Of a stretch of DNA of 9,982 nucleotides, positions 6,404 through 9,982 are shown piece after piece. How positions within the stretch are numbered: the stretch's first letter is position 1; the number at the start of each line of letters is the position of its first letter. The DNA lies in contig DBME01000392.1 of the NCBI GenBank assembly GCA_002298155.1, forward strand, positions 1 through 9,982. Reading direction: 5' to 3'. The notes under the pieces were generated by a model. That model worked only from the letters and a program-made list of their open reading frames with translations. It ran no database searches and had not been told where the DNA came from. A program made the position numbers and the translations under genes. This stretch comes from Holophagaceae bacterium UBA706. GTDB taxonomy: Bacteria > Acidobacteriota > Holophagae > Holophagales > Holophagaceae.

Positions 6404-8581
6404 ATGAGTTTCCAAATGACACAGGGGAAGAAATCCTTGGCCGTTATGGCCGCCATGGCAGGTTCCCTGCTGGCGGTGCTCGGGGCCTTCGTGTCCGCTT
6501 GGTTCCACGTCCGCCTTGGAATCGCCTTCCTGGTGCTGGGGCTTGGGGTTCTGGGCGCCCTGGTGCACTTCCTCTGGACCACCATTCGCCTGGCCGCCAG
6601 CCGGTGCGGGGACCTGCAGACCCAGGCCGACATCCTGCGTACGGCCCTGGACGCCTCCGATGACGGACTCCTGGTGGAGGATGCCGACGGTCGAGCGATC
6701 GAATGGAACCGGCCCTTTCTGGATTTGTGGGGCCTCCAGGAGGGCTCCCTGGCCCCCGGGGACGAGGGCCTCATCCAGGACGGCATCCTGGCCCAGATCA
6801 AGGACGCACCCCGCTACCAGACCCGCACCGCCGACCACCGCGAGGCGCGGGAGACCTCCAGTTTCGAGACGGTGGAGCGATGGGACGGCTGCGTCTACGA
6901 ACGCCACTCCACCCCCTGCCGCCTCGCCGATGGCCGCCCGGGGCGGATTTGGCGCTTCCGGGACGTCTCGGCCCGGGCCCGGGCCGACCAGTTCGTCATG
7001 CGCCTCTCCGCGGCCGTGGAGCAGAGCCCGGTGATCATCGTCATCACCGACACGGTCGGCAACATGGAGTACGTGAACCAGCGCTTCACCGCCGTCACCG
7101 GGTACGCCCTGGACGAGGCCCTGGGCCAGAATCCCCGGATCCTCAGCTCCGGCCTCACCTCGCCCAAGGTGTTCGAGAAGATGTGGTCGGCCATCACCAC
7201 GGGTTCCGTGTGGACCGGCGAGTTCCACAACCGCAAGAAGAACGGCGAGCTCTTCTGGGAACGCGCCACCATCGCCCCCCTGAGGGACGCCGACGGGGTC
7301 ATCACGCACTACCTGGGGCTCAAGGAGGACATCACCGTCCAGAAGCACCTGGAGCACCAGCTGCGCCATTCGCAGAAGCTGGAGGCCGTGGGGCTCCTGG
7401 CCGGCGGGGTGGCCCACGACCTCAACAACATCCTCCAGGTGATCAACGGCTACAGCACCCTCATGCAGTTCTCGCAGAAGCCCGACGACCCCCATCGCGA
7501 GAGCCTCGCCGAGATCCTCAAGGCCGCCGAGCGCGCCGCGGGGCTCACCCACAGCCTGCTGGCCTTCAGCCGCAAGCAGGTGATGAATCCCAAGACCCTC
7601 GACCTCAACGGCATCGTCTCGCACATGGAGAAGTTCCTCCGCCGGATCATCGGCGAGGACGTCCACCTGAAGGTGACCCTGGACCCCGAGGCCCTGAAGG
7701 TCTTCGTGGACCAGGGGCAGGTGGAGCAGATCCTGCTGAACCTGGCCAACAACGCCCGGGACGACATGCCCCGGGGCGGCACCCTGACGCTCTCCACCAG
7801 CCGGTTCCGCATGGACGAGGCCTTCATCGCCTCCCACGGCTTCGGCCAAGCGGGACCCTACGCCCGCCTCCAGGTGACGGACACGGGCGAGGGCATGGAC
7901 ATGGCCACCCTGAAACGGATCTTCGATCCCTTCTTCACCACGCGCGAACTGGGCCGGGGTACGGGCCTGGGCCTCGCGGCGGTGTTCGGGATCGTCAAGC
8001 AGCACAGCGGGTACATCACCGCCGACAGCGCGGAAGGCTGCGGCACCACCTTCAACGTCTACCTGCCCACGGTCTACAGCAAGACCGCCCTGGCCGGCGA
8101 AGCCTCCACGCCGGGCCTGCCGGTGCGCGGGACCGAGACGATCCTGGTGGCCGAGGACGATCCCGCCGTGCGGGGCATGCTGGAGCTCGTCCTGCGGAAC
8201 TACGGCTACAAGGTCCTGCCGGCCTGCGACGGCCAGGAGGCCGTGGACCTGTACCGCGCCAACGCCTCAGCCATCGGCTTGATCCTCATGGACATCATCA
8301 TGCCGCGCAAGGGCGGCCGTCAGGCCTTCGAGGAGATCCGCCTGGAACACCCCGGCGTGAACGTCCTTTTCATCAGCGGCTACACCGCGGACTTCATCAA
8401 GGACCGGGGCGACCTGGACCAGGACATGGAACTCCTCATGAAGCCCGTGCAGCCCGTGAACCTCCTCAGGAAGGTTCGGGAGATGCTGGACCGCCGCCCA
8501 TCGCCTCCAGCGTCCGGAGGTCCGCAGGGCAGCCTCGCCGCGTCAGAAGATCGGTCACCGCGGCCCGTTTCCCAGCATTGA
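6404..8581 (+). CDS. Membrane-anchored hybrid PAS sensor histidine kinase with C-terminal receiver
   Basis: From the ATG at 6404 this is a 725-residue two-component sensor. Two adjacent hydrophobic helices (about 11-34 and 38-61) anchor it, with almost no external loop. PAS domains follow at about 76-190 and 200-315 (the second with the typical YVNQRFTAVTGYALDEALGQNPRIL and a PAC-like end GLKEDIT). Next is HisKA with the phospho-acceptor His338 in GGVAHDLNN, then HATPase_c with N-box N446/N450, G1 DTGEGMD (493-499), DPFFTT (508-513) and G2 GRGTGLGLA. A REC domain (about 578-697) has acidic E584/D585/D586, phospho-acceptor D630 in LILMDIIMP and Lys680. All catalytic residues are present. After REC there is a Pro/Ser-rich tail of about 27 residues that overlaps the opposing gene. 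The start is uncertain: in-frame GTGs at 6356 and 6401 and an ATG at 6416 are alternatives and none has a strong Shine-Dalgarno. No HPt protein or output regulator is encoded nearby, so signal and target are unknown. Confidence 0.93.
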   Translation: MSFQMTQGKKSLAVMAAMAGSLLAVLGAFVSAWFHVRLGIAFLVLGLGVLGALVHFLWTTIRLAASRCGDLQTQADILRTALDASDDGLLVEDADGRAIEWNRPFLDLWGLQEGSLAPGDEGLIQDGILAQIKDAPRYQTRTADHREARETSSFETVERWDGCVYERHSTPCRLADGRPGRIWRFRDVSARARADQFVMRLSAAVEQSPVIIVITDTVGNMEYVNQRFTAVTGYALDEALGQNPRILSSGLTSPKVFEKMWSAITTGSVWTGEFHNRKKNGELFWERATIAPLRDADGVITHYLGLKEDITVQKHLEHQLRHSQKLEAVGLLAGGVAHDLNNILQVINGYSTLMQFSQKPDDPHRESLAEILKAAERAAGLTHSLLAFSRKQVMNPKTLDLNGIVSHMEKFLRRIIGEDVHLKVTLDPEALKVFVDQGQVEQILLNLANNARDDMPRGGTLTLSTSRFRMDEAFIASHGFGQAGPYARLQVTDTGEGMDMATLKRIFDPFFTTRELGRGTGLGLAAVFGIVKQHSGYITADSAEGCGTTFNVYLPTVYSKTALAGEASTPGLPVRGTETILVAEDDPAVRGMLELVLRNYGYKVLPACDGQEAVDLYRANASAIGLILMDIIMPRKGGRQAFEEIRLEHPGVNVLFISGYTADFIKDRGDLDQDMELLMKPVQPVNLLRKVREMLDRRPSPPASGGPQGSLAASEDRSPRPVSQH

Positions 8582-9086
8582 GGCGCTGGCCCACCTCGAT
8601 CTTGGCGGAGGCTCGCTCCACCACCAGTTCCAGGACGGCGACCCCGGACACCGAGGCCTTGTACATGGGATCCTCGGCCGTGATGGGCCGGTAGCCGCCC
8701 TCGGGCTGGAGCTTGCGCATGAGCGCCTCCAGGACCTCGGCCTTGCGCACGGGCTCCTTCACCTCGCCCAGGCGGCCGTAGAGGATGACCGACTTGAAGT
8801 ACTGGGTGGCCGGGCAGGCGCGCTCCGGATCGAAGGCGTACGAAGGGATCTGGGCATAGGCGTCCACCACCAGGAAGGTGGCCGCGCTGTGGGTCCGGAG
8901 CGCCTCGATCTTCTGGCCGGCGGGCGCGCCGTGGAAGTAGACATTGCCGTCCAGGCGAACGTAGTTGATGGGCACCAGAAGCGGGCCGCCGTCGGGGCCA
9001 ACCAGGCCCAGGACGCCCCATTCCGCGCCATCCAGCACCTGCTCGATGGCCTCGGCGTCCGTGAGTTCCTTTTCGCTACGCCGCAT
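8466..9086 (-). CDS. Pyridoxamine 5'-phosphate oxidase-fold flavin-binding protein (NimA-like)
   Basis: This 206-residue protein has the split-barrel fold of the pyridoxamine-phosphate-oxidase-like superfamily. The family signature is clear: WGVLGLVGPDGGPLLVPINYVRLDGNVYFHGAPAGQKIEAL at about 23-63, including the FHGA motif (His52) and GxKI segment characteristic of NimA-like FMN or cofactor-binding members. The section KSVILYGRLGEV (98-109) is the second conserved strand pair. The C-terminus (RRGCPADLRTLEAM) resembles the conserved end of the family, so the extra tail is only about 10 residues. Substrate is unknown: relatives include nitroimidazole reductase-like and general flavin reductase-like proteins, and true PdxH function is unlikely. 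The ATG at 9086-9084 has AGGGGG (9100-9095) 8 bases upstream. It is divergent from ferritin and convergent with the histidine kinase, overlapping it by 116 bases. Cytoplasmic, no signal peptide. Confidence 0.88.
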   Translation of the reverse strand: MRRSEKELTDAEAIEQVLDGAEWGVLGLVGPDGGPLLVPINYVRLDGNVYFHGAPAGQKIEALRTHSAATFLVVDAYAQIPSYAFDPERACPATQYFKSVILYGRLGEVKEPVRKAEVLEALMRKLQPEGGYRPITAEDPMYKASVSGVAVLELVVERASAKIEVGQRLNAGKRAAVTDLLTRRGCPADLRTLEAMGGGPASPEPS

Positions 9087-9107
9087 GACCGGCACCCCCT
9101 GGATTCG

Positions 9108-9136
9108 AGCATAAGGCCCCGGTGGACCCGATCCAA
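9108..9136 (-). promoter_or_regulatory. Putative promoter of the PPOX-fold gene
   Basis: Minus strand: TTGGAT (9136-9131), 17-base spacer, TATGCT (9113-9108). This gives 3 of 6 matches at -35 and 4 of 6 at -10 with ideal spacing. Transcription would begin near 9101, leaving a very short leader that starts right at the AGGGGG ribosome site. The match is modest and read by eye. Confidence 0.35.
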
Positions 9137-9150
9137 CCTCCGCCTTTCCA

Positions 9151-9166
9151 GGCCTCATCCGAGGCC
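9151..9166. repeat. Inverted repeat in divergent PPOX/ferritin intergenic region
   Basis: GGCCTC-ATCC-GAGGCC is a perfect 6-base dyad with a 4-base centre, located between the probable PPOX promoter and the AT-rich region before ferritin. In a divergent promoter region such a dyad could be an operator, but in GC-rich DNA a 6-base dyad can arise by chance. It does not resemble a Fur box. Confidence 0.3.
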
Positions 9167-9177
9167 GTTCGGCACCT

Positions 9178-9200
9178 TTCTGATGAATCATACATATAGG
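9178..9200 (+). promoter_or_regulatory. AT-rich stretch, probable ferritin promoter -10 region
   Basis: TGATGAATCATACATATAGG is the only AT-rich segment in the 168-bp gap before ferritin and contains -10-like hexamers (TACATA at 9191-9196). A -35 at the right distance is poor (TTCGGC, 9168-9173). It is likely where ferritin transcription begins, but sigma factor and exact hexamers are not determined. Confidence 0.3.
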
Positions 9201-9254
9201 TGTGGGGAGCCCAGGGCCATGACGGTCCCGAACCACCCGAACCGGAGATTCCAC

Positions 9255-9740
9255 ATGATCAGCCTGACCACCCAGAACGCGCTCAACGCCCAGATCAACG
9301 CGGAGCAGTACACGTCCCAGCTCTACCTGGCCATGAGCGCCCACCTGTGCGAGCGCAGCTTCAAGGGCTTCGCCCACTGGCTGAGGGTCCAGTCCGCCGA
9401 GGAAGCGACCCACGCCCTCAAACTGGTGGACTTCATCCTCGACCGATACGGCCGCCTGGAGTTGCGCACCATCAACCCCCCGCCCACCGGCTTCAACGGC
9501 CCCACCTCCATCTTCGAGATGGTGCTGGCCCACGAGAAGGAGAACACCGCCAGCATCAGCAAGTGCTACGAACTCGCCAAGGCCGAGGGGGATCACGCCA
9601 CCGAGATCGCCCTGCAGTGGTTCGTGACCGAGCAGGTGAAGGAGGAGCTGGCCGTTTCCGAGGTGGTGGACCAGCTCCGCGCCATCGGCGAGCAGGGCGG
9701 CGCCATCTGGTACCTGGACCACCGCATGAGCCAGCGCTAG
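9255..9740 (+). CDS. ftnA: Non-haem ferritin (FtnA type)
   Basis: This 161-residue four-helix iron-storage protein oxidises Fe(II) and stores it as a mineral inside a 24-subunit cytosolic shell. It aligns residue-for-residue in number with E. coli FtnA at the ferroxidase centre: Glu17, Glu50, His53, Glu94, Gln127 and Glu130 are all present, as is Tyr24. Of the third-site ligands, Glu49 and Glu126 are present but E. coli Glu129 is Lys129 here. There is no Met at position 52, which argues against haem-binding bacterioferritin. The ATG at 9255 is preceded by GGAG (9244-9247) 7 bases away and begins exactly where ferritin homology starts. The reading frame stays open further upstream (ATG at 9219), but that extension is not ferritin-like. 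It is divergent from the PPOX-fold gene and followed 50 bases later by a long hairpin repeat. No Fur box was recognised upstream. Confidence 0.95.
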   Translation: MISLTTQNALNAQINAEQYTSQLYLAMSAHLCERSFKGFAHWLRVQSAEEATHALKLVDFILDRYGRLELRTINPPPTGFNGPTSIFEMVLAHEKENTASISKCYELAKAEGDHATEIALQWFVTEQVKEELAVSEVVDQLRAIGEQGGAIWYLDHRMSQR

Positions 9741-9982
9741 CCATAAGGAAAACCGCGAGGTTCCTGCGCTGCCAGAATGGTGGAATTGACTGCTTTTCCT
9801 CGGCGATCCTCGGTTTCTCGGTGCCTCGGCGATATGCATTTTCATGGTTGCTACGGCGCATGTAAATATTGCGCCGCGGCAACCTAGAAAATGCCTATCG
9901 CCGAGGCGCCGAGGTTACCGAGGATCGCCGAGGAAAAGCAACAGCGGGGAACGGTTGCCTTTTGAGGTGGCTGTCGGAATCA
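9741..9982. other. Non-coding tail after ferritin
   Basis: No credible coding sequence is present in these 242 bases up to the window edge. The first 50 bases are unremarkable, 9791-9940 hold the long inverted repeat, and the last 42 bases show nothing recognisable. Base composition is less GC-rich in places than the flanking genes (for example the loop TGTAAATAT and the AAAA/TTTT tracts in the arms). Confidence 0.7.
9791..9940. repeat. Long imperfect inverted repeat (hairpin element)
   Basis: The left arm 9791-9860 (70 nt) is complementary to the right arm 9870-9940 (71 nt) around the 9-base loop TGTAAATAT. By direct alignment 62 of 71 columns match, with one single-base indel. The outermost 24 base pairs (9791-9814 with 9917-9940) are perfect. 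Each arm contains several CTCGG-bearing units of 8-10 bases (CCTCGGCGAT at 9798-9807 and again at 9824-9833). Transcribed in either direction it would give a very stable long stem. It has the form of a REP/BIME- or MITE-like intergenic repeat. No target-site duplication or coding sequence was seen. It could also end or protect the ferritin transcript. Confidence 0.85.

Noticed and set aside
6308..8005. Long minus-strand open frame opposite the histidine kinase
   Set aside because: No domain-like content. The plus strand carries PAS, HisKA and HATPase motifs in order over the same stretch.
9219..9254. Upstream ATG at 9219 as the ferritin start
   Set aside because: It adds 12 residues with no counterpart in ferritins. 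The ATG at 9255 has a correctly spaced GGAG and matches the family N-terminus.
9791..9940. The long hairpin as an ordinary rho-independent terminator
   Set aside because: The stem is about three to five times longer than typical terminators and is not followed by a T-tract on either strand (the right end continues GCAACAGCGG).

Overview
The window is GC-rich (roughly two thirds G+C), densely coded bacterial chromosome with no tRNA, rRNA, CRISPR, transposase or phage gene. The mix of a PrkA/YhbH/SpoVR operon, a cytosolic CPxDCPDTC-type molybdopterin oxidoreductase, a hybrid PAS histidine kinase and a non-haem ferritin fits a free-living, metabolically versatile Gram-negative soil or sediment organism. 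Acidobacteriota of the Holophaga/Geothrix kind, or a deltaproteobacterial-type lineage, would fit. This placement is an impression from protein flavour and GC content, not a demonstrated assignment.

Layout: (1) 4044 down to 1, minus strand: prkA, yhbH and spoVR form a tight operon. Both junctions are 4-base ATGA stop/start overlaps, and spoVR runs off the left edge of the window. A sigma70-like promoter and a GC-rich leader with a perfect 9-bp stem-loop lie just upstream of prkA. (2) 6264-4243, minus strand: a 673-residue molybdopterin oxidoreductase with a [4Fe-4S] motif and a probable cysteine molybdenum ligand; no partner subunit is visible. (3) 6404-8581, plus strand: a membrane-anchored hybrid histidine kinase (2 TM, PAS, PAS, HisKA, HATPase, REC), divergent from the oxidoreductase. 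(4) 9086-8466, minus strand: a pyridoxamine-phosphate-oxidase-fold (NimA-like) flavin-binding protein that runs convergently into the kinase and overlaps it by 116 bp. (5) 9255-9740, plus strand: an FtnA-type ferritin with all ferroxidase A/B ligands. (6) 9741-9982: non-coding, dominated by a long near-perfect inverted repeat (arms of 70 and 71 nt, 9-nt loop) built from short CTCGG-containing units.

Functionally, the left operon is the conserved kinase / VWA protein / SpoVR stress module that many non-sporulating bacteria also carry. The right half holds redox and iron-handling genes plus an orphan sensor. Apart from the operon, nothing in the sequence proves that neighbouring genes act together. 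The most unusual structure is the hairpin repeat downstream of ferritin; the prkA leader hairpin and the convergent kinase/flavoprotein overlap come next. I did not find convincing evidence of a new multi-gene system.
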